A DNA stretch of 64,000 nucleotides from Malania oleifera (taxonomy: Eukaryota; Streptophyta; Magnoliopsida; Santalales; Ximeniaceae), in contig NC_080428.1 of assembly GCF_029873635.1 (NCBI RefSeq), positions 65,075,101 through 65,139,100 of the forward strand, read 5' to 3'. Each line of letters opens with the position of its first letter. Positions within the stretch are counted from its first letter, which is position 1. The position numbers and the translations under genes are program-made. Positions 23,833 through 34,400 of this stretch are shown in pieces. The notes below the pieces were generated by a model. It had not been told where the DNA came from, did no database searches, and saw nothing but the letters and a program-made list of their open reading frames with translations.

Positions 23833-24331
23833 ACTCTCCCCCAGTTAGAAAAAAGTTGGCCTCGAATTTTGAAATGTTGGAGGATCAAAAGGGAGAAGCA
23901 AACTTGGACTCTTCAAAAACTAGTGCTTGAATGAGGCAAGAAACTAAGTTAGTCCTCGACTAGTTTATTTTTTCATTGACGGGAAAGTTCTGCTTTTGAG
24001 GATTAAAGGTGGGAAATAGATCATTAGATGATCTTCTGTTGCCTAGCCAAAACGTATTGTTTGGTTCAAAAACTATCTTTATTTGCTTCAACTGCAGATT
24101 GATCATGAAGCTTTTCATATAATTTTTAACCCAGAAAAAAATAAATGAGCTTTTTCAATGTAGAGTTATTGGACAACTGGATAAACATGAAAGGGAGCTA
24201 GTTGTCAACTTTTCTTGCCTGAGAATCAAATTCTGAAATGTGACCCAAAAATACAAGCTGTAATTCAATCTCTCTATGTTTCTTTGGATCCAATTTTCAG
24301 TCAAGAAACCAGCCTACGGGTTAATATTCTT
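23833..24331 (-). other. flank of the minus-strand LTR, little recognisable
   Basis: Apart from the purine tract and a possible short gypsy C-terminus at its left edge, this stretch shows no gene or repeat I can name. Confidence 0.35.
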
Positions 24332-24630
24332 CGTTAGATTACCACTTTCACTAAAAGCTTAGCTATTAGGTTGTGGGTCACAATGTATGTCAAACTTTAA
24401 CACTCCCCTGCATGTGCGGCCTGACAGCATGTGGAGAGATAAACACATGATGAATGACACTCATTATAGGGAATATAGTAATTTTTTAAACACCACAAAA
24501 TAAATGTGGGCAACAAGACTAGAGCTTAGGACCTCTTGGTAACCAACTCTGATACCATGTTAGACTACTGCCTTACCTAAATGCTTAAGTTATTAGGTTG
24601 TGGTCCTACAATTTATTTCAAGCTTTAACA
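24332..24630 (-). mobile_element. TRIM (terminal-repeat retrotransposon in miniature)
   Basis: The element is only 299 bp. On the minus strand the 5' LTR is 24630-24558 (73 bp, TGTTAAAGCTTG...TCTAACA), followed by the primer site TGGTATCAGAGTTGG (24557-24543). A non-coding centre follows, then a GCAGGGGAG purine tract and the 3' LTR 24402-24332 (71 bp). Perfect 5-bp duplications TTCTT lie on both sides (24327-24331, 24631-24635). It has no coding capacity and would have depended on another element's enzymes. The two LTRs differ at a fair number of positions, so it is old. Confidence 0.88.
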
Positions 24631-24751
24631 TTCTTAAGTGATAAAAAGCTTTTCATGTCATTATAACTATCCATTCCCGGTACTTCATTCAGAGATTTCT
24701 TATTTTGGAAGTTGTCTGTTGGTCGTTTGGCCATTTAAGTAGCAATAAGAC

Positions 24752-24962
24752 CCCCCCTTCTTTTTTTTTTGGAATACACACCGGGTATCCACACGTCTGT
24801 TTTACGGCCCACGTGACTAATCCTGCGCCCCTTGAAGTTGACCCCACAACTCCAAAGGGAGGGTAAATTCAGGAGTCCAGGGGCGGAAACGAGCCCGGAA
24901 GGGTTTGAACACCTGACCTCGTGAAAGGCACTCCCGCAGCCCGTACTACGCCTTCTTGAGCA
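24752..24962 (-). mobile_element. tRNA-related SINE
   Basis: On the minus strand, a tRNA-like head at the high-coordinate end contains GGTCAGGTGTTCAAACCC, a plausible internal box B, after GTGCCTTTCACGAG. It is followed by a GC-richer body ending GGATACCCGGTGTG and an A-rich tail (T run at about 24762-24772 on the plus strand). The head, body and A-tail layout and the CCGGGT/GACTAATCC stretches resemble Au-like plant SINEs. Exact ends and target duplications were not resolved. Confidence 0.7.
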
Positions 24963-24989
24963 TATGTTTGTTGGCATTCCTTGAATTGA

Positions 24990-25681
24990 AATGCTGTTAT
25001 GGTAGTTCCCTAATTTGGACATTGTCAGTTAGCCAAAGATAGGAAATAAAACCCTGGACTCTTCCTTTGTTGCATCTACCATGGAATGACTTTAGATTTT
25101 GCCGTCAATTGCTTAAAAAATCCTGAGTCATGATTCCATTATGATGGTATTTGACAACTTTACTAAGATGACACAATTTATTCTTTGCAGTGAGACTTTA
25201 TGCTTCTTATATTGCCAAGCTATTCTTTAGGAAAGCTGTCAAAACTACATGATTAGCATAGCTGTTCTATAGACATAAAATTTATCAGTTATTTTTTTAT
25301 GACAACTTGGAAATTGGGTACCAACAATGTTTTCTTTGGCTTTTTACTCCCCAGTCTGATGATGAAACTGAGGTTGTTAATCAGTTAAGATGATTTTTTT
25401 AGATGCGTGCTGTAGGATAACACCATGGCACTTGACACTTGGTACTGTTCATTATTGAGTTCTCTTATAACAGTTCTGTAATTAGGTCTATGGGCAAGAG
25501 CCCTTTTGAGCAGGTCTTTGGATGCAAGCTATGTGTTTCCGTTCACACTGTTCTAGTGCATACAGCATTAGATATTGCATGCCAGTGGTATCGACCCATT
25601 CCCATCATTAAACTTTGATCTAATGCATACAGCATATTGAGTTGCTTGATGATATGAACATTAGTCTCATTTTCAATGTGG
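24990..25681. other. intergenic, no gene recognised
   Basis: AT-rich sequence without coding motifs or identifiable repeats. Confidence 0.4.
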
Positions 25682-25689
25682 GTCATTTG

Positions 25690-26179
25690 TAGGGGTTGGC
25701 ATGGTTCAGTTAACCAAACCATAACCCCTGAACCATTAATTGGATCAAATTTTCTGTTCATTAGAAAATGTGAATTGAAACCGAACCATTTAAAACTGTT
25801 AACCAAAATTCAGTTAACTGGTTTTTAGACAAATATCCAATGGTTAACAAAATTGAACCGTTGAGTATAATTTAAAGTTTTGAAATTACTAAAAATAATA
25901 TTTTTTCTTTAATATTAATCAACATGTAAATTTAAATTATTTAAAATAAAATTTAAGCATGAATATTAGATTAATACAACTTTTTTAATATAAATTATTA
26001 AAATATGTATTTTATATGTATATTTATAGTATATTGGTTCAGTTTGGTTAATTGTGGTTATTGAATGGGCCAAACCGAAATTGAACCGATAACTCAAAAA
26101 ATTAAGAACTCCGAACCACCGAAAAAATGGTCAACAGGTTTTTTAGTTTGGTTTTTTTATTTTTCTTGCCCTTCCCCTA
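25690..26179. mobile_element. hAT-like MITE, TAGGGGT family, copy 1
   Basis: A perfect 8-bp duplication GTCATTTG flanks the element (25682-25689 and 26180-26187). The ends are TAGGGGTTGGCA and the complement reads close to it. The subterminal regions are rich in AACCGAA/TTGGTT motifs and the centre is AT-rich. It is 490 bp and non-coding. Confidence 0.88.
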
Positions 26180-26622
26180 GTCATTTGACACCAAGGCACC
26201 TTTGAGCATCTTGCTTTGTCTTCTAATACTCCTGCAGGTTTGAAAGTCTGTTGGGCACCATCCCTTCCACGATAAAGATGAGATTTGAGGTCATGTTACA
26301 TGATGAGCTTGTGACTTCTTCCAACAGAGGATAGCACTGACACATTGGGAGGGATCGCCGTTTTCCAAAATGCTACTTGTGTACAAGGATGGTCTTTGTG
26401 GGCTCCATCCTATTGGTTCTCATAGATTGCTTTCATGCCAAGGAATTAGGAAATTTATTTTAATTCAAGACATTTGCTCATTTTAGGAATTTAGTTATTT
26501 TGAGTTTATTTTTATATTTTAATTACTGTGCTTATTTTATAATTTTAATTATTTTTAGGGCTTTTTACTTTCATAAACTTGAGTGTATGGCTGTACAGGC
26601 TATTGAAATGGGATGATTAGTT

Positions 26623-26635
<13 letters not shown>

Positions 26636-26655
<20 letters not shown>
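26636..26655. repeat. (CT)n microsatellite
   Basis: About ten CT dinucleotides lie immediately left of the MITE at 26665. Confidence 0.85.
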
Positions 26656-26660
<5 letters not shown>

Positions 26661-26664
26661 TGCC

Positions 26665-27930
26665 TAGGGGTGTACAAAATTTACCGAAAAACCGAGAACC
26701 GGACCGAAACCGAACCGTTTGAAGCTTTGGTTCGGTTTTTCGGTTTCGGTAATCGGTTTCGGTTTTGTATATATAAAAAATAGATTTTCGGTCTCGGTTT
26801 CGGTTTCACTCAAAAACCGAACCGTAAAAACCGAAAACCGATTATAATTTTAAAATAATTATCCATGGGAACTTTGATTACAAGTACATGAAAAAAAAAT
26901 TATACCTATATTAATTTTTTAATTTAAATTATTGACTAATACTTTCCGAAGGAGTGGGGAAGGATTTTATAAAGGAGAATGAGAACCAAAACTTCCCGTT
27001 TTGGCCATGTGGGATGAGTGCTTGGGAACTTGGAAGAACCGAACCACCAGCTTGCTACAGTGCTACTACCACAGCAGGCGCCAGGCATCATCTTCTCCAT
27101 CTCCTGCCTCCTGGTAACCTGCACACTGCACAGTGCCGACAGTCGAGTGCCGACGGCCATGCCCTCCAAGTCTCCGACACTTACGCCCACACCAGCGATG
27201 CTCACGCCCACCGCCCACGCCAGTCGCCAACGCCCACATCTCCACGATGCTCACGCCCACGGCACACTGCACAGTGCCGACTACCATGCTCTCCGAGTCT
27301 CAGCCGCTCACGCCCACCGCCCACGCCAGTCGCCAACGCCCACCCCACATCTCCACGCCGACACAGTCACACACAGCAACGCCCAGTCGCCCACGCTCAC
27401 GCTCACACAGACACACACAGCAACACCCACACTCACGCTCACACAGACACAGGCACACTGGACACAGCAACTCTCACATCTCCACACAGCAGCGCCCACG
27501 CTCACACACAGGCACACAGCAATGCCCATGCTCATGCCTGTCGCCTAAGCCAGTCGCTCACGGTCACGCCCACATTATCTTGGTGCTCTGGCCGTCCCAC
27601 ATCGATTGGAAATGGGAAGAAAAAATTTCCTCACCCTATTTATTGAAGTTGGATCTACTTATTCACTTCCGTGCTGGGCTTTTCACTCAAAGTCGTGGCC
27701 CAGTTGGCCGTGGCCTGACTTGGCTTTATTTAATTACGTTTTTATTTTGTTTGTTTAAAATTTGATAAAACCGAATTAACCGAATCGAACCGTAAAATAA
27801 ACGGTTTGGTTTGGTTTTAAACCGACAAGATACGGTTCGGTTGCGGTTTAGTAGTTTTAAAAACCGATAGGTTCGGTTCGGTTGACGGTTTTGGTAATAA
27901 CCGAACCGAACCGAACGGTGTACACCCCTA
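26665..27930. mobile_element. hAT-like MITE, TAGGGGTGTAC family, with GC-rich passenger segment
   Basis: A perfect 8-bp duplication CCCGTGCC lies on both sides (26657-26664, 27931-27938) with matching ends TAGGGGTGTACA / TGTACACCCCTA. Both subterminal regions (26680-26840, 27770-27920) are packed with ACCGAA/TTCGGT motifs. Between them lies an unusual GC-rich block (about 26945-27720). It includes a 141-bp tandem duplication (units from 27121 and 27262) and CA/CCCA-rich repeats, plus a U-snRNA-type promoter motif at 27594. Length is 1266 bp, long for this class. A 230-codon frame inside is a composition artefact. Confidence 0.9.
27594..27643 (+). promoter_or_regulatory. plant U-snRNA-type promoter motif (USE plus TATA-like box)
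   Basis: GTCCCACATCG at 27594-27604 matches the plant upstream sequence element RTCCCACATCG exactly. It is followed after 32 bp by TATTTAT (27637-27643). In plants a spacing of about four helical turns is typical of Pol II snRNA genes. I do not recognise an snRNA downstream, so this may be a relic or an unknown transcript's promoter carried inside the MITE. Confidence 0.5.
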
Positions 27931-28490
27931 CCCGTGCCCGCCTCATTCTCAATTATCTTCAATTTTTCTCCCCAATTTAATCTTTTTTCCTGTTCTCTCT
28001 TCTCTATCCCGCAGAGGCTGGTTATATGAGACTTGGCTGAAAATGGAGATACGAAAGCTGAAACATGTGTTTTGAGACCTCGATTTGGTTAATCTGGAAT
28101 CATAGAAATTTTTTTATTTAATGATCGTAGTCCTAACCTGTAGTGTTAGATAAAATTTTGGAAAATAACCACAGGGTGTTGATGGAGGAGAGAGGTTCTG
28201 AATGAATGGCACAAAAATGGTTGTAGAGTAGTCAATTTGATGTCATTTTGCATGCGTGCGCACGCTCTGACACAACTACACGAGCAAAACTGCAAGTTAT
28301 AAAGTCATTGGTTTAAAAAGCAAACTCCAAAGTAGCAAAATCTGCAAGTCCCTTGCAAGATGTTTCACAGATATATACATGATCATCAACCAAGCTAAAA
28401 ATCCAAGCATATAAAGGAAGAATTCTGACACTGGCCACACTAGACCTGCTGGGATCATCACCTTTCTTTGAACATAAACATGGAAATTCA

Positions 28491-31400
28491 TTAACCATTT
28501 TTGCTTGGAATAAAGAAATCAAAAGTGACATCAACAGAACCAGATTTCTCCCCAGTATCTCTGTACTCTATGTTCGTTATTGCTCCAACCTCCTCCTCTT
28601 CCTGATATTCTGACTTCACCCGCCGTACAGGCACTGTGACAGAATAAACAGTCCCGAGACCCGAATCTGTAGACACGCTAAGCTGGATTTTATCCTGTGA
28701 TTCTATTTCTACAAAATCTGATAGGGCATGCACGATGCTGTTGACGATTTTCTGCTTTGCAACATCACTAACAGCACACCGATCAGAGAAAAGGATCATC
28801 TTTAGGCGCTGCTTGGCAATACTTGCATTAGAGCTCCTCCTTGATGCTGCTGAAGGGAACACAATCTTCCAAGCCAAGTTCAACCGCTCAAAGAAGTTCA
28901 AATTTATAGCATTTAGGAGGAAACTCTCAGCTTCCTGACTAACAGCTCGTGGAGGCAGCTTATTTTCCCCCATTATTCCAATATTCTGTTTCAAATGGCT
29001 GCAAACGTTATAGCAAGATACACCATTTTGGAAACCAGTGAAATTTATCTGCAATAAAACACATGTTTGAAAAAAAAAATTAAATCAAAATCACTTCACT
29101 TTATTTTGAAGATGGCAATTTAAATCACCTCACTTTATTTTTTTAACTGCATGTATGATATCATTTTTAGAACTAGAATTGAGTTAAAAAAAAAACAATG
29201 CTGACAAAGGTCCTACCATTTAGTATTCCCAAGCATTTGCTGACTGAAAAACAGAAACAAATGCATTTGCAGGGTGTCAAACAAGTTAAAGACTACATAG
29301 GAACAAGAAGAATGGAAATGATGGCAAATGAGACTCAGCTGGAGGATTCAGTATGTACCATTCTGACATTTCAATTCCAGAATTTGATAACCACTTGATT
29401 TATTGAGAGGTTGTAGCCTGTAGGATATTGGGTGGGGGGGTGGGGGGGGGGGGGGGAGGGGAATAGGCAAGAATGAAAAATTAAAATCTCTAGACATCTG
29501 AGATGGGATGGTATGACGTCAAACCCCTTCCCCCTCGAGGAACCTCATTTCTCCTTTTAGGCAGAATGAAATTACTGAATATCATGTGGGCCCTCACCCA
29601 ACTACACCTTTGGTTACCATACACAACCTCCTGGGATCAGATTTGGCTACTGTTTAAACCTCTTTGCTTCAACAAGCACACCATGTTATTTGTTGAGTTA
29701 TGGTTCATATTCAAGACATTTATCACTTGAAGTCTGTTAAAAGTGGAGGATTTTGCATGGAGAGCTCAAGAGCCCTACAGGCTTCCTTGCAGGGGGATGC
29801 TGGGGGGAGGCTTCGTTCCCCATGGTACAGTACAGTATATTTGGGTCAGGGCATAGTGTAATTATGTTATTACATGAGGACATTTTGGGATTTCCATGTG
29901 GAGGCTATATATACAATTTCGTAACCAAGGGTTAAAATTCTAAGGCTGTTTTCATTTTATAGTATAGCGGAAATTGCAGGGGCTTCGTGGATAAAGGCAC
30001 ACTGCTGAACCACATAAATTCATTATGTTCTTCTTCTCTTTTGATTTGTCTTTTTTTGTATTGCTCTGTGTGTGTAATCTTAGGGTGCAAGTTCATAACA
30101 ATTGGTATCAAAGCACTAGGTTCGTGCTACGGTTTTCTAAGGTTTGCATTTTGATCACAGCAAGGATGAGTAAGGTGAAGATCATACTCAACAAGTTTGA
30201 TGGTAAAGGAGACTTTAACTTGTGACAGATGCGAGCAACAGATCTATTTGATCAACGAAACGTTTAAAGGGCTTTAATAGGAGAGAAACTGAAGAAGATG
30301 GACGATGATGATTGGATAGAGTTAGAACAGATTGCCTTCAGTACTGTCTGATCCTATTTGACAGATTCTATTGTATTCAATGTGATAAGAGGAGAAAATT
30401 GTCAAGGGTTTATGAACGAAATTGAGCTTGTTTATGTCGAAGAGCAATATGCCTAAGGGTGGAGATCTAAATTAGCATATAAATCAGTTCAATAAGACTC
30501 ACAGCGATTTGCTCAAAGTGGATGTGAGGATAGAAGGTGAAGATAAAGTATTGATGTTGTATCTTCTTTTCCTTCTTCATTTGAACACTTGGCTATGACA
30601 CTATTGTACGAGAAATCCATTCTATGCTATGAAGAGTTTTTGGAGTTCCTTAAGCTAAGAGACTCAACCAAGAGGACCATGAATTAGAGGGCTCGGTTTC
30701 CAAGGCTGAGCATAGGATAGGGAGATCCAAGGAGAAGTGTAAGTAGAGGGGTACATTGAAGTCTAGATCAATGCCAAGAACATTGAGTGCTTCAAGTGTA
30801 AACAAAATGGGCATTGCCGAGGGAATTGTCCTCTTTGGGAGAAAGAGGCAGACAAGAAAAACAAACAATTAAGCTTTGAAAGTGTGGTGGCAAATAATTC
30901 AGATGATGAAGAACTCAAACTTACTGCTTCAGGTAACAATTCTTTTCAGGATACTTAGACTATGAACTCTGGTTGCTCCTTTCAATATTGTTCGTATAGA
31001 GAGTGGTTTGATACCTACAAGAAATGTGATGGTGGGTAAGTAGTTCTTGGGGATGATCATCTTTATCCTGTAATTGGCATTGATACTATGAAAGTTAGAA
31101 TGCTTGATGGCATTAATAAAACATTCAAAATGTTAGACATGTTTTAGAATCGAAGGAGAATCTGCTTTCTCTAGGTTACTTAGTCTTTTGAAGAAGAATT
31201 GCTTTTTCTAGATTACTTAGAAAAGACTTTGCATAGACTTTCAACGAATCTGGGACGTGGATCCTATAGGTGTCAAAGGGTTCTATGTTAGTTATGAAGG
31301 ATAATTAAGTCGATCACAATCTATATCAGCTATTAAAAAGTACATTTATGGTAGTGTAGTAGTCACTTCATTGGGTACCAACACCGTTGACACTATGCTC

Positions 31401-34400
31401 TGGAATATGTGCCTATGTTCAGGGGAAATTATTAAAAGGGTTGAAGGAGTACATAGTTGATTTTTGCAAGTATTATGTTTTGGGTAAACAGTGCAAAGTG
31501 AAATTTATGTTGTCCTCCTAGAAGAGCAAAAGCATTTTAGGTTATGTTCACAATGACGTTTGGGGACCAACAAGAGTACCAACTAGGAACAGAGCTCAAT
31601 ATTTTGTTAGCTTCAACAATGACTACTCTAGGAAGCTTTGGATAAGGAAAAGTCAAAGATATTATCCAAATTCAAGCAATGGAGGGTAGAGGTTAAGAAA
31701 TAGACAGAAAAGTCAGAGATATTATTAATGGACTAGAGGACAAGTCTAATGAGTTTCTGAACTTTTGCAGGTCTAAGGGAATTGTCAGACATTTAACAAT
31801 TTTGTCAGACTTTGCAGTAGAATGGGGTGGCTAAAAGGATGAACATGATCTTGTTTAAGAAGGCTAGAAGTATGAAACTACATGCAAAATTGCCTAAATA
31901 GATGCAACTAGTGCAATCTATTATATTATTAATAGGCCATCTTCTACGAACCTAAACAGTAAAGTGGCCGGGAAAGTTTGGACAAGTCAAGAGGTTAACC
32001 ACTCTATATTGAGGATCTTTTGTTGTCTAGCATACGCTCATAATCCTAGTGAGCTTATATCCAAACTAGACCCTAAATCCAAGAGGTGCATTTCCACTAG
32101 CTATGAAAAAGAGATTAAAGGGTTCAAGTTGTCAAATTCAGAGAACAAGAACGTATTTACGAGCAAAGATGTGGTGTTTAATGAGGCATCCAAGTTGAAG
32201 TACAAAGAAGATGGATAAAGCAGTAATGTTAACAAGAAGGGACTAAAGATGAAGGTGGAGCTTGGTAAGACTACAGGACTAGCACCAAAGGTGCCCTCAA
32301 CTGAGTAGCATGATCAATAGCGGTCAAATGAACATAGTGTAGCTATAGATAGACCCAAATCATTACTCATGAATCACAAAGGTATGGATTTGAGGATATA
32401 GACTCGTTTGCTCTAGTTAGTGGTAGTGGAGATCTAAGTTCTTTCTAAGATGCAATGTCAAGTCCAGAGAGGTGGAGGGAAGCTATGATGGAAGAGGTGG
32501 AGTTTTTGCATAAAAATCGGATTGGAACTTCCTAAAGGAAGGAAAGTAGTAGGATGCAAATGGTTGTTTAAGAAGAAAGATGATATTTCATAAAGAGATG
32601 GCAAACGATTCAAGGCCAAATTAGTGGTAAAAAGGTACTCTCATAGGGAAAGGATACTATGATTAGGTGTTCTCTCTAATTGTCTGATATACCTCCATTT
32701 GAATTTTTAGTAGTCATGGTAGCTCAATTTGATTTGGAGTTAAGGGCAGTTGGATGTTAAAACAATATTTCTTCATTGTGGCTTCGAGAAACAAATTTAT
32801 ATGGAGCAGTCGAAAGGTTTCAAACCTAAAAAGGAGAATTATGTTTGCAGGTTGAGAAAATCATTGTACAGTATGAAGCAATGTTTTAAAAGGCTCAAAC
32901 GAGGCTCGCCTCGAAGCAAGGCATACCTAAAATGCCTTGAAGCTCAATCTAAAATACCAAATCACAAAAAGGCTAAAGCATTGCATGCTAAGACTTATGC
33001 ATTTATACAAAAAAGCACACCTTTTGCGCCTTTTTAGTCAAGGCTTACGCATTTTGAGTGTGTGATTCTCAAGTTAGATTTGGCTTGAAAACTTTAACTC
33101 CATGTTTATTGGAAAGGAATGTCATAATATAAATTTATTTTTAAACTTTTGAACCTCAACTTTTCAAAATAATTGAGTGTTGATTCTTAGATCTTGAAAA
33201 TAATTTGAACTTTGTTAAGTTACAACTATCTCTTAACATGATTTGCATAATAAATTCAAGTTAGCAATTTTTGAATGGCTAACAAGTAGTTTGCAATTTA
33301 TATTTTATTTTTTGTACATTATATTTGTGATTTTCTTCATTTTTTATTTATTTTAAATATGTGTAATTTATTTACATATTGTCATCTAAAAACAAAATTC
33401 TTAAAAGGCTTATACCCCAACGCCTTAAGGCTTACGACTCGCCTCATAAAGATAAAACTTCTCATCTTACGACTTTGCCTTTTAAAACATTGGTCTAAAG
33501 CAATCACCAAAGTAAGGGTACAAACACTTCAATTCATACATAATCAGTATTGGATATACCCACTGTTAGTATGATTGTTGTATTTATTTTAGAATTCTAT
33601 CTGATGGTTTATTTATCCTTCTACTATTATATGTTGATGATATGTTGTCTATTGCAAGGAATATCCGTGACATCGATGGTTGAAAATACTTATTAAGAAA
33701 GGAATTTGAAATGATGGATCTTGGAGTTGCAAAGATCCTTGGGATGGAAATATGAAGAGACAAGAAAAATCAAAAGTTTTGGGTATCTTAAAAAGCTTAC
33801 ACATAGAAGGTGTTAGAGAGATTTAGTATAAGCAATCTCCAAGCCAATGTCATCCCCATTGGCAAAGCATTTCAAACTAATTTTAATACAATGTCCATAA
33901 TCAAAGGAGGATGTGGAGGAAATGTCAAGGGTACCATATATCAATGTAGTGAGTTTCTTAATATATGACATGGTTTGTATCCATCTAGATCTTACACATA
34001 CAATTAGTATGATGAGTAATTTATGGAAAATTCAAGCAAGGAGCATTAGAGTGCTTTGAAGTAGGTCTTTAGGTACTCGAAAGGCACCATAAATTTTGGC
34101 ATCATTCAATTAGGTACAAGACAAGATTCAACTTTAGTAAAGGAATTTGTTGATGTAGATTATGTAGGAAGACATAAGGTCCATAACAAGTTACGTGCAC
34201 ACTATGGCAGGCGTCTCTATTTGTTTTAAATCCATATTACAGTTAGCTATTGCATTATCAACCACTGAAATGGAGTATATAGCAATGACTGAGGCTGCAA
34301 AAGAAGCTAAGTGATTGAAGGGATTGGTAGTTGAACTTAGCATAGAGTAGCAGACTATGCATTTACTTTGTGACAGTCAGAGTGTAATTCACTTAACAAT

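Noticed and set aside
24540-24565. A tRNA gene suggested by CTCTGATACCA
   Set aside because: This is the complement of a retroelement primer-binding site next to a short LTR and part of a TRIM. No tRNA cloverleaf surrounds it.
26954-27646. Open frame of 230 codons rich in His, Thr, Pro and Ser, with a second overlapping frame
   Set aside because: It lies within a MITE in CA/CCCA repeats. Low-complexity GC-rich repeats stay open in several frames by chance, and no domain is visible.
27644-27760. A U-snRNA gene after the USE/TATA motif
   Set aside because: The downstream sequence does not resemble U1, U2, U4, U5 or U6, and I could not pick out a 3' box.
29049-29054. Met codon at 29054 as the MINE1 start
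   Set aside because: It lies in the intron, upstream of a good acceptor. Starting there removes the transit peptide, and a proper first exon exists at 37693-37779.
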